A stretch of DNA of 64,000 nt, taken from positions 992,001-1,056,000 of the forward strand of contig CP003940.1 in the NCBI GenBank assembly GCA_000317655.1, given 5' to 3'. The DNA comes from Cyanobacterium stanieri PCC 7202 (GTDB taxonomy: Bacteria > Cyanobacteriota > Cyanobacteriia > Cyanobacteriales > Cyanobacteriaceae). This document shows, in pieces, positions 38,737 through 47,996 of this stretch (positions within the stretch are counted from its first letter, which is position 1; every line of letters begins with the position of its first letter). Both the position numbers and the translations under genes were made by a program. The notes beneath the pieces are model-generated. The model ran no database searches, was not told where the DNA came from, and saw only the letters and a list, made by a program, of their open reading frames with translations.

Positions 38737-39231
38737 TTAAGGGATAAATTCTGTTTGTTGAATTAGCCAGTCAATTTCCTGTTGAATTTCTAATTTATAA
38801 CGTTCTAAAGCCGATGCTTGAAAGGGATCATCATATATTATTTGTAAGTCTTCATCGTTTAATTTTAACTGACATACTTTTAGGCGATGTTCTATCAGTT
38901 GTAATCTTTGGCTAGGTTTTAGATAACTAAAAAAGCAGAATTTAATCATAAAACGAGAACGAGCATTAACCCAACTTTCGTGGGGATGTTCCAACATTTT
39001 CTCTAACCATCTTTCTCTTCCTGCGGGGGTAATATCATAAATTTTACGATTGTTGTTATTATCTTCTTCTTCTACTATTAGCCCTCTATCTAATAATCGC
39101 TTTAATAAAGGGTAAATTGCCCCATAATTAACGCTAATACAGCCACTCATAAATAATTCCATCTGTTTTTTTAATAAATAGCCGTGTAATGGCTCTTTTT
39201 GTAACAAACCTAAAGTTGCTAACTCTAACAT
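38737..39231 (-). CDS. PadR-family transcriptional regulator
   Basis: 164-residue PadR regulator. The winged helix is at the N-terminus (MLELATLGLLQKEPLHGYLLKKQM, residues 1-24; YPLLKRLLDRGLI; KIYDITPAGRERW), followed by a C-terminal dimerisation helix region as in the PadR-s2/Vir type. It is divergent from the RND adaptor gene at 39331, with a palindromic site between them. PadR proteins commonly repress an adjacent efflux operon until a toxic ligand binds, which fits this layout. Confidence 0.9.
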   Translation of the reverse strand: MLELATLGLLQKEPLHGYLLKKQMELFMSGCISVNYGAIYPLLKRLLDRGLIVEEEDNNNNRKIYDITPAGRERWLEKMLEHPHESWVNARSRFMIKFCFFSYLKPSQRLQLIEHRLKVCQLKLNDEDLQIIYDDPFQASALERYKLEIQQEIDWLIQQTEFIP

Positions 39232-39250
39232 ATTCTTTTTTTAATTTTTT

Positions 39251-39265
39251 ATATCAGATTGATAT
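39251..39265. promoter_or_regulatory. PadR operator candidate
   Basis: A perfect palindrome ATATCA-GAT-TGATAT in the 99-nt space between padR and the efflux adaptor gene. A further half site TTGATATA follows at 39272. The position suits control of both divergent promoters. Confidence 0.5.
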
Positions 39266-39330
39266 ATTTTGTTGATATAATAAAACTTAATAAAACTTTA
39301 CCATCAACATTTAGTTAATCTGTACCTGAT

Positions 39331-40893
39331 ATGACGAATCCTAATTCTGCCCCTAGCGAAGTGTCAAATGTTGAAGAAAAAGAAGAAGGCATTACACCCG
39401 TAGATCAAGAACCAAAGAAAAAATCGTTTTCTCCTTGGTGGATAGCAGGTGCAGTGGCTTTCTTGGCGATTGTTGGGGGTGGTGGTACCCTGTTATTAAG
39501 TAATGGTGAAAATGGAAATAATCCTGCTGGTGGGGCTATGGCAGGGCAATCTCAGGGATCTCCAGTGAGGTTAAAAACTTTAGAAACAGAAATAGTACAA
39601 GATAGTAGTACCATTGTGGGCAGTATTGATGCGCCTAGGGCGGTGACTATTCGCTCAGAAATTAGTGGTAGGATCGGTAGTATTCAGGTGGCAGAGGGTG
39701 AAAGGGTTACGGCAGGGCAAGTAATTTTTAGGGTACAAAGTGAGCAGTTAGAAGCTGAATTGCGCCAAGCCCAAGCCCAATTAGAAAGTTCTAGAGCTCG
39801 GTTAAATCAATTGAGAGCGGGAAATCGTCCTGAAGAAATAGCCCAGGCTCAGGCTCGGTTAAACAGTGCGATCGCCCGCAGGGACAATGCTAGACAGGGT
39901 GCCAGACCCCAAGAGATAGCCCAAGCCCAAGCAGAATTAGACTCCGCCAGAGCAGAACTAGAACTGGCTCAAGAAAGAACCAGAAGATATAGAGTATTAT
40001 TTGAAGAAGGCGCCATATCCCAAGATGAATTCGATGAATTTGTAACTATCGAGCGTCAAGCATCCTCCGCCGTCACCCAAGCCCAAAGACGTTTAGATGC
40101 CCAAAGAGAAGGCAGAAGCTCTGATTTAAACGCCCTCGAAGCCGACGTGGAAGAAGCCAGACAAAACCTGCAACTGCTCAGAAACGGAAGCAGAAGAGAA
40201 GAAATAGACCAAGCCGAAGCCGAAGTATCCCAAGCCAGTGCGCGGGTGAATGCAGTGGAGGTGCAAATATCCAAAGCCCAAATTACGGCACCTTTTACAG
40301 GTATCGTCGGGGATATTCCTGTGCGGGTAGGTGATTTCGTCACCTCCGAAGAACAATTAACTACCATCACCGAAAATGATCAACTAGAGGCAAATCTATC
40401 CATTCCCCTCGAACAAGCCGACAGACTAAGATTAGGTTTACCCGTAGAAATCCTCAACAGCCAAGGAGAAATCATCACCACAGGGGAAATCAGTTTTATC
40501 TCTCCTGAAGTAAGCGCCAACTCTCAATTAATTTTAACCAAAGCCACCCTCAATCAAGGAGCAACAAATTTATTTAACCAAACCTCCATTCGAGCGAGAA
40601 TTATTTGGCAAGAAACTTCAGGTATCCTTGTTCCTTCCTCTGCCATCACCAGGATGGGCGCCAATAACTTTGTCTTTGTGGCTGAACCCGACGACAATGG
40701 AGAAGGGGATGAACCATCATTGGTTGCCAAACAGCGCCCCGTAGAAATAGGTAATTTACAAGGCAACAGTTACCCAATTTTAGAAGGTTTGGAAGAAGGA
40801 GAGCAAATCGTTAGTGCAGGGATTATGAACCTTCAAGACGGTTCCCCCATTACCCCCTTACCTCCCGAAGAAAATGGAGAGATGCCCCAATAA
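39331..40893 (+). CDS. RND efflux periplasmic adaptor (HlyD/AcrA family)
   Basis: 520-residue membrane fusion protein that links an inner-membrane RND pump to an outer-membrane channel. A basic/acidic N-terminus is followed by one membrane anchor (about 36-58, WWIAGAVAFLAIVGGGGTLL), a lipoyl-like half (ISGRIGSIQVAEGERVTAGQ), a long coiled-coil hairpin, the second lipoyl half (ITAPFTGIVGDIPVRVGDFV) and a beta-barrel. The hairpin has three related units (RPEEIAQAQARL, RPQEIAQAQAEL, RREEIDQAEAEV). Not lipidated, since no lipobox cysteine is seen. Operon with the pump at 41043; probably under the divergent PadR. Confidence 0.92.
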   Translation: MTNPNSAPSEVSNVEEKEEGITPVDQEPKKKSFSPWWIAGAVAFLAIVGGGGTLLLSNGENGNNPAGGAMAGQSQGSPVRLKTLETEIVQDSSTIVGSIDAPRAVTIRSEISGRIGSIQVAEGERVTAGQVIFRVQSEQLEAELRQAQAQLESSRARLNQLRAGNRPEEIAQAQARLNSAIARRDNARQGARPQEIAQAQAELDSARAELELAQERTRRYRVLFEEGAISQDEFDEFVTIERQASSAVTQAQRRLDAQREGRSSDLNALEADVEEARQNLQLLRNGSRREEIDQAEAEVSQASARVNAVEVQISKAQITAPFTGIVGDIPVRVGDFVTSEEQLTTITENDQLEANLSIPLEQADRLRLGLPVEILNSQGEIITTGEISFISPEVSANSQLILTKATLNQGATNLFNQTSIRARIIWQETSGILVPSSAITRMGANNFVFVAEPDDNGEGDEPSLVAKQRPVEIGNLQGNSYPILEGLEEGEQIVSAGIMNLQDGSPITPLPPEENGEMPQ

Positions 40894-40989
40894 CCGAATG
40901 ATTATTGCTAGGCAAGAGGCAAAAGGCAAGGGGTAATAAAAGAATTGTTAATTATCAATTGTTCATCTTATCTCGGACTCAAGCTATTT

Positions 40990-41031
40990 ATTATCAATTA
41001 TCAATTATCCATTATCAATTATCCATTATCC
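40990..41031. repeat. Heptanucleotide tandem repeat before the RND pump gene
   Basis: Six exact-length 7-nt units ATTATC(A/C) in the order A, A, C, A, C, C, followed by a partial ATTA. The tract ends 11 nt before the pump ATG at 41043, where a ribosome site would be expected; none of the usual AGGAG type is present. Confidence 0.85.
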
Positions 41032-41042
41032 ATTAATAACAG

Positions 41043-44000
41043 ATGTTCGTTGATTTTTTTATCCGAAGACCAGTATTTTCCACGGTTTGCGCCCTGATAA
41101 TTCTCCTCGTGGGTACTATCAGCATTGTTACCCTACCCATTTCCCGTTTTCCTGATATTTCCCCTACCCAAATTCAAGTCACCGCCAACTATACGGGCGC
41201 TGATGCTGAAGTGGTAGAAAACACCGTTACCAACATTTTGGAACAACAAATTAACGGAGTGGAAGGCTTAAGATATATCTCCTCCAGTAGTACCAGCACA
41301 GGAACCAGTAGCATTACTGCCACCTTTGATGCTTCACGGGATAAAGATTTGGCCGCCGTTGATATTCAAAATCAAATTTCTGTGGTAGAAGCACAACTCC
41401 CCGATGTAGTACAACGAACAGGGGTGAGTGTCAGTCAACAGTCCAACAATATCCTTATGGGTTTTGGTATTTTTAGCGAAAACGGAGAGTTTGATAATGA
41501 CTTTTTGAGTAACTATGCCGATAGATTTTTGGTGGATGCCCTAAAAAGGATTGATGGGGTTGCCGATGCCACGGTATTCGGTGAAAGACGTTACGCCATG
41601 CGTTTGTGGGTGGACCCTAATCGTCTCAGTAGCCGTGGTTTAACCACTGGGGATGTGGAAAATGCCCTGCGAGAGCAAAATGTTCAGGTGGGGGTTGGTA
41701 CCGTGGGGGCTGAACCTGCGGTGGAAGGGCAAGAGGTGCAGATTGCTCTACGGGCGGTAAGTCAATTGAGTGAGCCAGAGGAGTTTGAAAATATAATCCT
41801 CCGTACTGATGAGCAAACGGGTTCTTTAATTCGTTTTCGGGATGTGGGTAGAGTGGAGTTGGGGGCGCAGGATTATACTTCCTTTGTACGATTCCGAGGG
41901 GTTGATGCGGTGGGCATTGGGGTATATCAGTTACCCGGCTCTAATGCCCTAGAGGTAGCAGAAAATGTGATCAATGAAATGGATCGATTATCACGGCAGT
42001 TTCCCGATGGAATTAATGTGCAGTTGGCTTTTAATACCACGGATTTTATTCAGGAATCTTTGGACGAGGTGATTATCACTCTTTTGATGGCGGTGGGTTT
42101 GGTAGTGTTAATTATTCTGGTCTTTTTGCAAGATTGGCGCACTACTTTAATTCCTTCTTTGACGATTCCTCTTTCTTTGGTGGGTACTTTTGCCTTTGTG
42201 CAGGTGTTTGATTTTTCCATCAATACTTTAACTTTATTTGGTTTAACTCTGGCGACGGGGTTGGTGGTGGACGATGCGATCGTGGTGGTAGAACAAATTT
42301 ACCGTTATATTCAGGATCGGGATTTGGAATCCCATCGGGCGGCTAGTGAGTCGATGAAGCAGTTGACGGGGGCGGTTATTGCCACTTCTTTGGTGTTGAT
42401 GGCGGTGTTTATTCCTGTAACGTTTTTCCCTGGTACTACGGGGGCTTTATATCGTGAGTTTGCCTTAACCATTGCTTTTTCCATCGTCATTTCTACGTTT
42501 TTGGCTCTGACTCTTACTCCTTCTCTTTGTGCTTTGTTATTACGAAAAGGACAACATCCCCCTGCTTGGCTAGAGCCGTTTTTCAATAAAGTTAATAGTT
42601 TTTTGGATTGGTTAACCCTCAAGTATGAAAAATCCTTACGTTTTCTTGCTCGTTTTAAATTGTTTGTGGTGGGGGTATTTGCGGTATTAATTTCCCTCAC
42701 GGGATGGTTATATACCGCCGTGCCGACGGCATTTGTACCCGAGGAGGATCAGGGATATTTTATTACCATTGTTCAGGCACCTGAAGGGGTTTCTTTGCAA
42801 TATACCAGTGATGTGATGGCTAGGGTGGAGGCGACTATTTTAGATATTCCTGATGTGTTGGGTACTTTTGCCATTGGGGGTTTTTCGTTTGGGGGTAGCA
42901 CTCCCAACCAAGGGATTATTTTTACTCCCCTAAAGCCCTGGGCCGATCGCCCTAACCCCAACCAATCTGTCCAAGCTATTATCGGGCAACTATTTGGTCA
43001 GTTTGCCATGATCCCCGAGGCGACAATTATTCCCGTAAACCCCCCTGCTATCGACGGATTGGGTGCTTTTGGCGGTTTTACTTTAAATTTGCAGGATCGA
43101 CGGGTAAACCCTGATTTGGAGTCTATGGTGGAGGTAATGGGGCAATTTTTGGGCGCTGCCAATCAGGATGATACCCTAGCGGGAGTATTTACCCAGTTTG
43201 CGGCCAATAGTCCTCAATTGATAGTGGAAGTGGACAGGGAAAGGGCGAAGGTGTTGGATGTGAATATGGATGATGTATTCAACACCATGGCGACAATGAT
43301 GGGAGGCTCTTATGTCAATGACTTTACCATGCAACAACGTTCTTATCGGGTTTATGTTCAGGGGGATAAGGAATTTAGGGCGAATCCTGAAAGTATTGAA
43401 AACTTTTTTGTTCGTTCCAATGGTGGTGAGATGATTCCGTTATCTAACCTTGTCACCATTACTCCTACGGTGGGGGCGCAAACCATTAACCATTACAATC
43501 TGTTTCGTTCCATCGAAATTAATGGTTCCCCCGCTCCCGGTTTTAGTTCTGGGGATGCTATTGAGGCCGTAGAGGCGATCGCATCTCAGGTGTTACCCGC
43601 AGGATTTGACTATGAATGGACGGGCATTTCTTTAGAAGAAATTAGTGCGGGAAATGTGGCGGTGATTATCTTTAGTTTGGGTATCGTTTTCGTTTTCCTC
43701 GTCTTATCTGCCCAGTATGAAAACTATGTCGATCCTCTGATCATCATTTTGGCGGTACCCCTAGCTATTTTAGGAGCGTTACTTGCCCAAAGTTTGAGGG
43801 GTTTTAGCAACGACATTTATTGTCAAATCGGTTTAGTAATGTTGATCGGTTTGGCGAGTAAAAACTCCATTTTGATCGTGGAATTTGCCAATCAACTACG
43901 GGATGAGGGATTATCTACTGTTAAAGCCGCCATCGAAGCCTCCAAGCAAAGATTACGCCCTATTCTGATGACTGCCATTTCTACCCTGACGGGTATTTTT

Positions 44001-44189
44001 CCCCTCGTCATTGCATCAGGAGCAGGGGCTGGTAGTCGTCAATCCCTTGGTACGGCAGTATTTGGGGGGATGTTAGTGGCAACTTTCCTCAGTTTGTTTG
44101 TGGTTCCCATTCTTTATATAGTTATCAAAATGGCTGTGGAGAAGGTTTTGCCCAGAAAGGAAAGCAAACAATTATCTCTTGATGTTTAA
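41043..44189 (+). CDS. RND efflux pump, HAE1 family
   Basis: Proton-driven inner-membrane exporter, 1048 residues (usual 1030-1060), twelve membrane spans with two large periplasmic loops. N-terminus MFVDFFIRRPVFSTVCALI is typical. The proton-relay aspartates are in TGLVVDDAIVVVEQI (about residue 410). The second half repeats the fold, with LVMLIGLASKNSILIVEF and a final SGAGAGSRQSLGTAVFGG. It forms a tripartite pump with the upstream adaptor; no TolC gene is local. A heptamer repeat sits right before the start codon. Substrate unknown. Confidence 0.95.
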   Translation: MFVDFFIRRPVFSTVCALIILLVGTISIVTLPISRFPDISPTQIQVTANYTGADAEVVENTVTNILEQQINGVEGLRYISSSSTSTGTSSITATFDASRDKDLAAVDIQNQISVVEAQLPDVVQRTGVSVSQQSNNILMGFGIFSENGEFDNDFLSNYADRFLVDALKRIDGVADATVFGERRYAMRLWVDPNRLSSRGLTTGDVENALREQNVQVGVGTVGAEPAVEGQEVQIALRAVSQLSEPEEFENIILRTDEQTGSLIRFRDVGRVELGAQDYTSFVRFRGVDAVGIGVYQLPGSNALEVAENVINEMDRLSRQFPDGINVQLAFNTTDFIQESLDEVIITLLMAVGLVVLIILVFLQDWRTTLIPSLTIPLSLVGTFAFVQVFDFSINTLTLFGLTLATGLVVDDAIVVVEQIYRYIQDRDLESHRAASESMKQLTGAVIATSLVLMAVFIPVTFFPGTTGALYREFALTIAFSIVISTFLALTLTPSLCALLLRKGQHPPAWLEPFFNKVNSFLDWLTLKYEKSLRFLARFKLFVVGVFAVLISLTGWLYTAVPTAFVPEEDQGYFITIVQAPEGVSLQYTSDVMARVEATILDIPDVLGTFAIGGFSFGGSTPNQGIIFTPLKPWADRPNPNQSVQAIIGQLFGQFAMIPEATIIPVNPPAIDGLGAFGGFTLNLQDRRVNPDLESMVEVMGQFLGAANQDDTLAGVFTQFAANSPQLIVEVDRERAKVLDVNMDDVFNTMATMMGGSYVNDFTMQQRSYRVYVQGDKEFRANPESIENFFVRSNGGEMIPLSNLVTITPTVGAQTINHYNLFRSIEINGSPAPGFSSGDAIEAVEAIASQVLPAGFDYEWTGISLEEISAGNVAVIIFSLGIVFVFLVLSAQYENYVDPLIIILAVPLAILGALLAQSLRGFSNDIYCQIGLVMLIGLASKNSILIVEFANQLRDEGLSTVKAAIEASKQRLRPILMTAISTLTGIFPLVIASGAGAGSRQSLGTAVFGGMLVATFLSLFVVPILYIVIKMAVEKVLPRKESKQLSLDV

Positions 44190-44212
44190 CGGTAGGTTTA
44201 ATAACCTGAGTT

Positions 44213-44290
44213 CGGGATAACATTTTCTAGTTAAGGTAGGCAATAGGGAATAGGCAATGGGCAATAGGTAATAGTTTGAGCGTTTTTGTC
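44213..44290. repeat. MITE family A, left half only
   Basis: AACCTGAGTTCGGGATAACA and the following 50 bases match family A copy 2 at 37649, but no right end TTATCCCGAA is found. A family B element begins at 44306, so the copy looks truncated or interrupted. The right boundary is approximate. Confidence 0.65.
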
Positions 44291-44305
44291 TTACTACTTT
44301 GAATC

Positions 44306-44409
44306 ATATCAAGTTCGGATAAATTGTTACAATGAAAGTCCCCCAGAATTGGGGGATTTAGGGGGCAAAACAGGATTCCTTTTCATAACTGATTCGTCGA
44401 ACTTGATAT
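44306..44409. repeat. MITE family B copy 2 (best preserved)
   Basis: 104 nt with inverted ends ATATCAAGTTCG and CGAACTTGATAT (perfect over 12 bases), a core GTCCCCCAGAATTGGGGGA and TTTAGGGGGCAAAA. Same family as 11977-12079 and 5226-5263. The rest of the 334-nt spacer (44190-44523) beyond the two repeats shows no gene. Confidence 0.8.
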
Positions 44410-44523
44410 TACCAGTAAAAGAATACAGGGTTTGGGCGATTTCAAGATTAAGAAGTAGTTAAAAATGTTTAGATTATCAATTTATAACCATAAACTATCG
44501 AAAACCGTTCCCAGTTCCCCGCC

Positions 44524-46014
44524 CTAATGATTGTGATGTAGTTTTTTCTTGATCGCATTAACAATAGTTTCTATCACATATACTCTGGCGTAATACTTAT
44601 CATCCCCTGGGACTATTTTCCATGGGGCTAGGGGAGTGCTAGTACGGGCGATCGCCTGATTCACTGCCACATCATACAAATTCCATTGTTCACGGTTGCG
44701 CCAATCTTCCTCGGTTAATTTATAATTTTTGAAAGGATCATTTTTCCTAGCTTCAAAACGGTTTAATTGTTCCTCTTGGCTGATGTGAATCCAGAATTTA
44801 ATGATCAAATAATTATCCGTTGCCAGTTGGGCTTCAAACTCGTTAATCTCTCGGTATGCCCTACGCCACTCCACTTCGGTGGCAAAATTTTCAATTCTTT
44901 CTACTAATACTCTACCGTACCAACTGCGATCGAAAATACCGATGTTTCCCACTTGAGGTAATTTACGCCAAAAACGCCAAAGATAATGATATTTCTTTTC
45001 CTCATCCGTGGGGGCGGCAAAGGTATGGACTTTGTAATTTCGAGGATCTAAAATATCCGTAACCCTTTTTATTGCTCCTCCTTTTCCTGCGGCATCCCAG
45101 CCTTCAAATAAAAGCACTACCCCTAATTTTTTTTCAAAAATTTCCTTTTGTAACTTTCTCAACTCCACTTGGGCAGACTTCAATCTGGTTGTATATTCAT
45201 CCTTGGGTAAATGTACGGTTAGATCAACCCTATCTAAATAATCTGGCTCGGTGGGTAATAAATCAGTTTGAGGGGGTAAGGAAGGGGTTTCAGCAACGAT
45301 TTGACGCTTATCCAAATTCGCTCTGATAGTTGCCACCAGTTGTGTTAATACTTTGACTCTAGCCCAGCGTTTGCAGTCTGCCTCTACCAATGTCCAGGGA
45401 GCAAAACCTGTACTGGTATAAATTACCATCTCTTCTGCTAGGGCGGAATATTGTTTATAATTTTTCAGTTGATGCCAGTCTTCTGGACGCACTCGCCATG
45501 AGTCTAATTCGTCTTCTTGATAGTCCTTGAGACGGCTTTTTAATTCTTTTTTGCTTAGATGTAGCCAAAATTTTGCCATGATGGCACCATCATCAATCAA
45601 TTGACGCTCAAAAGCATTTATATCTCTCATGACAAGGGGACTTTGACTTTCAGGTAGTCGATCAAAAAGTCGATCTTCTAATACATGGATATACCAACTA
45701 TGATAAAAAATAGCGACACTGCCTAGGGGGGGTAAATTTTGCCAAAAGCGCCACAAAAAAGGATATTTTTGTTCTTGGGTTGTGGGTGGTAGGGTAGGAT
45801 ATACATCAAATCCCCGAGGATCCATATAATTAGTCATTTTTTTGACTATTTTCCCTTTTCCCGCCGCAGCCCAACCTTCTAAGACTACTATAATGGGTAT
45901 TTGTTCTTGCCAACAGATATTTTGGAGCGATCGCAGTTCGACCATCAAAGCCTCTATTTGTTCACGATAGCTTTTTTTGTCAAGGGATAGGTCTAAGTCG
46001 AGGGTATTTAACAT
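44524..46014 (-). CDS. Two-domain polyphosphate kinase 2 (PAP-like)
   Basis: 496 residues with two PPK2 domains in tandem, the arrangement of polyphosphate:AMP phosphotransferase (class II PPK2). The C-terminal domain (about 260-496) has Walker A EGWDAAGKGGAIKR and the Walker B/lid GIFDRSWYGRVLVER. The N-terminal domain has EGWAAAGKGKIVKK but AIFYHSWYIHVLEDR, so the Asp-Arg pair is Tyr-His and this half is probably inactive or regulatory. Likely reaction: AMP plus polyphosphate to ADP. The neighbours do not bear on function. Confidence 0.88.
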   Translation of the reverse strand: MLNTLDLDLSLDKKSYREQIEALMVELRSLQNICWQEQIPIIVVLEGWAAAGKGKIVKKMTNYMDPRGFDVYPTLPPTTQEQKYPFLWRFWQNLPPLGSVAIFYHSWYIHVLEDRLFDRLPESQSPLVMRDINAFERQLIDDGAIMAKFWLHLSKKELKSRLKDYQEDELDSWRVRPEDWHQLKNYKQYSALAEEMVIYTSTGFAPWTLVEADCKRWARVKVLTQLVATIRANLDKRQIVAETPSLPPQTDLLPTEPDYLDRVDLTVHLPKDEYTTRLKSAQVELRKLQKEIFEKKLGVVLLFEGWDAAGKGGAIKRVTDILDPRNYKVHTFAAPTDEEKKYHYLWRFWRKLPQVGNIGIFDRSWYGRVLVERIENFATEVEWRRAYREINEFEAQLATDNYLIIKFWIHISQEEQLNRFEARKNDPFKNYKLTEEDWRNREQWNLYDVAVNQAIARTSTPLAPWKIVPGDDKYYARVYVIETIVNAIKKKLHHNH

Positions 46015-46149
46015 CTAGTTAAGGACTGAATAGGTGGGCGATGATGGAAATTGGCTTATTTAGCTTTATGAAAAAGTGGCGATTAGGCAAATGTATAGGT
46101 AATTTTTATAAATGGCGAGAGGTGGACATTGCCCACCTTACAAGTTTTC

Positions 46150-46575
46150 TTAGAAATGAGATCCTGGAAAAAAATGAGATCCTGGGAATTCCGTAGAAGG
46201 ATTATTAGGCTGGGTGCGATTATCTAAAAATACATCGTTACCTCCATCTTCTGGTTGAACATTGCGCATTTCATTGTTAGGAGTAATACTAGGTTGGGTG
46301 CGATTAGGAGTAATATTAGGTCGAGTACGATTGGGAGTAATACTAGGTTGAATGCGATTAGGAGTACTGCTTGTTCCCGGCTGTTTTAAAAACATATCCA
46401 ACTCACCATTAGGCTCAATGGAGCGTGTTTGGGCTTGAACGGATGGAACTATGGTGTTATCTATAACACTCGCTAACTTATTGACTAAACCATTGTTGCC
46501 TACTACAGCTAATCCTGTAATGGAAGCAATAATGATCGCTGTCTTTCTTTGATTATCGAGATTGAATTGAGACAT
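46150..46575 (-). CDS. Small exported Pro/Asn/Thr-rich repeat protein
   Basis: 141 residues, not a family I recognise. A hydrophobic N-terminal segment (about 12-32) and an Ala-x-Ala site (SVQAQT) suggest export. After that the chain is low in hydrophobics: three 9-residue units of the form PNR(I/T)(Q/R)P(S/N)IT at 72-98, then NRTQPNNPS, and a C-terminus with PGSHF twice. The 3' DNA carries the matching direct repeat ATGAGATCCTGG. The tandem units look like recent slippage expansion. A weak GGTGG/CCACC hairpin follows at about 46120. Confidence 0.65.
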   Translation of the reverse strand: MSQFNLDNQRKTAIIIASITGLAVVGNNGLVNKLASVIDNTIVPSVQAQTRSIEPNGELDMFLKQPGTSSTPNRIQPSITPNRTRPNITPNRTQPSITPNNEMRNVQPEDGGNDVFLDNRTQPNNPSTEFPGSHFFPGSHF

Positions 46576-46872
46576 ATTTTATTTTTTTGTACTATATTGT
46601 CACGGATTTTTAAGTTGATAACTCTATACTATAGGCTATCAAAAAAGATAAGATATGAACAAATTTTTTTTAATGACAATACTTAAACTAAGGGCGAAAA
46701 ATAATAATAAAAAATTCAATAAAACTGGCATTGCTTCATTGTGATATGAAATATATTTAGAGATGCTCAAAACTGAGACATGAAATATTATCACCATTGC
46801 CGATTGCCCATTCCCTATTCCCTGCCTAAACGAGAAATCATATTTAAAATCAGCAACGCCATAAAACTCAAT

Positions 46873-47988
46873 CTAAGGATAAATGGTCGTTACCACCCTG
46901 TTATTATTACTACCAGTGACCACCACTTGTTTATCTTGTAGTCTACCTGTGGCGCGATCGCCCCTAAAATTCACCACGGGATTAATTTGTTGATATACCA
47001 CATTACCTTGGGCATCAATATTTTGATTACTCAAATCCCATACTACATTATCAGCGTATAATCTCGCCTCATCGGTTTGGGCTTCCCCAAAAATACGATT
47101 ACTTAGATAAACTTTATTTTCATCCAAATCAATCTTGCCACGATTGGCAGTCATGGTAATTTGTTCCTCTATTTGGGCTAAACGAATCATGGTATCGGTT
47201 TCAATGATTCGGAGGTTATAATCCCAGCGCATACGATTACTAACTCCCTGTAAAGGAGGATTGAGGGATTGATATTCGATGTTATTTTCCACCATCAAAA
47301 TATTATTATTAAGATCCATTTCTGCAATGGTACCTGTGAGAGTATCAGTAACTTGATCATCTTCATAACGGGTAACCTTAAACGGTTCATCTGTACTAAT
47401 CATCCCCTCCTCAATTTGCCAAGCAATGGATTGGGCAACAATATTTAATTGTGGTTCGAGGGTTGTAGCGACAATATCTTGAGTTAATTGTAAAACTTGG
47501 GTGGCAGTATTATATTCAGCCTGTTTGGTAACTAACCTAATTTGTTCGTGGTTGACTTCGATATTTTCCTCGAGGGTAAAGTAGTTTTGTTCAGGTTTCC
47601 AGTTCAACCTTTCTGCCATGACTTCCATATCATTACGGGTATCAAAGGCCACTATTTCCCCCACCAAATTAATTTCTTGTCCATCATCGATTACTTCTCC
47701 TCTTTCGGCACTAATTTTGAGAACGATTTCACCGTTTTGAAGTAAATTAGCGGTAATGTCTTCGATGATGGCGATGCGATTATCTTCCGAATAGGTTACT
47801 TTTCCTACCCGAAGACGCCAAAAATTTTCTCCATCATTGTTTGATTGTTCGATGGTAGCATCGGTTAAGACGATTCCCTGCTCTACCTCTCTATGGCTAT
47901 CTCCTTCGTTGTCGTTGAGAGATTGATTTTGATTTTGGCAACCAGCGATGAGGAGAATGGTTATGAGGAGGATTATTTTTCGGTACAT
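46873..47988 (-). CDS. lptC: LptC-family lipoprotein (LPS transport)
   Basis: 371-residue lipoprotein; the lipobox LIAGC places the lipidated cysteine at residue 16. The rest is beta-rich with repeated jellyroll-type strands of the LptC/OstA family (LVGEIVAFDTRNDMEVMAERL, LTQDIVATTLEPQLNIVAQ). LptC bridges lipopolysaccharide from the inner-membrane ABC exporter to LptA. The cyanobacterial form is about twice the length of the enterobacterial one, as here. It begins 8 nt after the def stop, so def-lptC form an operon. Confidence 0.85.
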   Translation of the reverse strand: MYRKIILLITILLIAGCQNQNQSLNDNEGDSHREVEQGIVLTDATIEQSNNDGENFWRLRVGKVTYSEDNRIAIIEDITANLLQNGEIVLKISAERGEVIDDGQEINLVGEIVAFDTRNDMEVMAERLNWKPEQNYFTLEENIEVNHEQIRLVTKQAEYNTATQVLQLTQDIVATTLEPQLNIVAQSIAWQIEEGMISTDEPFKVTRYEDDQVTDTLTGTIAEMDLNNNILMVENNIEYQSLNPPLQGVSNRMRWDYNLRIIETDTMIRLAQIEEQITMTANRGKIDLDENKVYLSNRIFGEAQTDEARLYADNVVWDLSNQNIDAQGNVVYQQINPVVNFRGDRATGRLQDKQVVVTGSNNNRVVTTIYP

Positions 47989-47996
47989 CTTGACTA

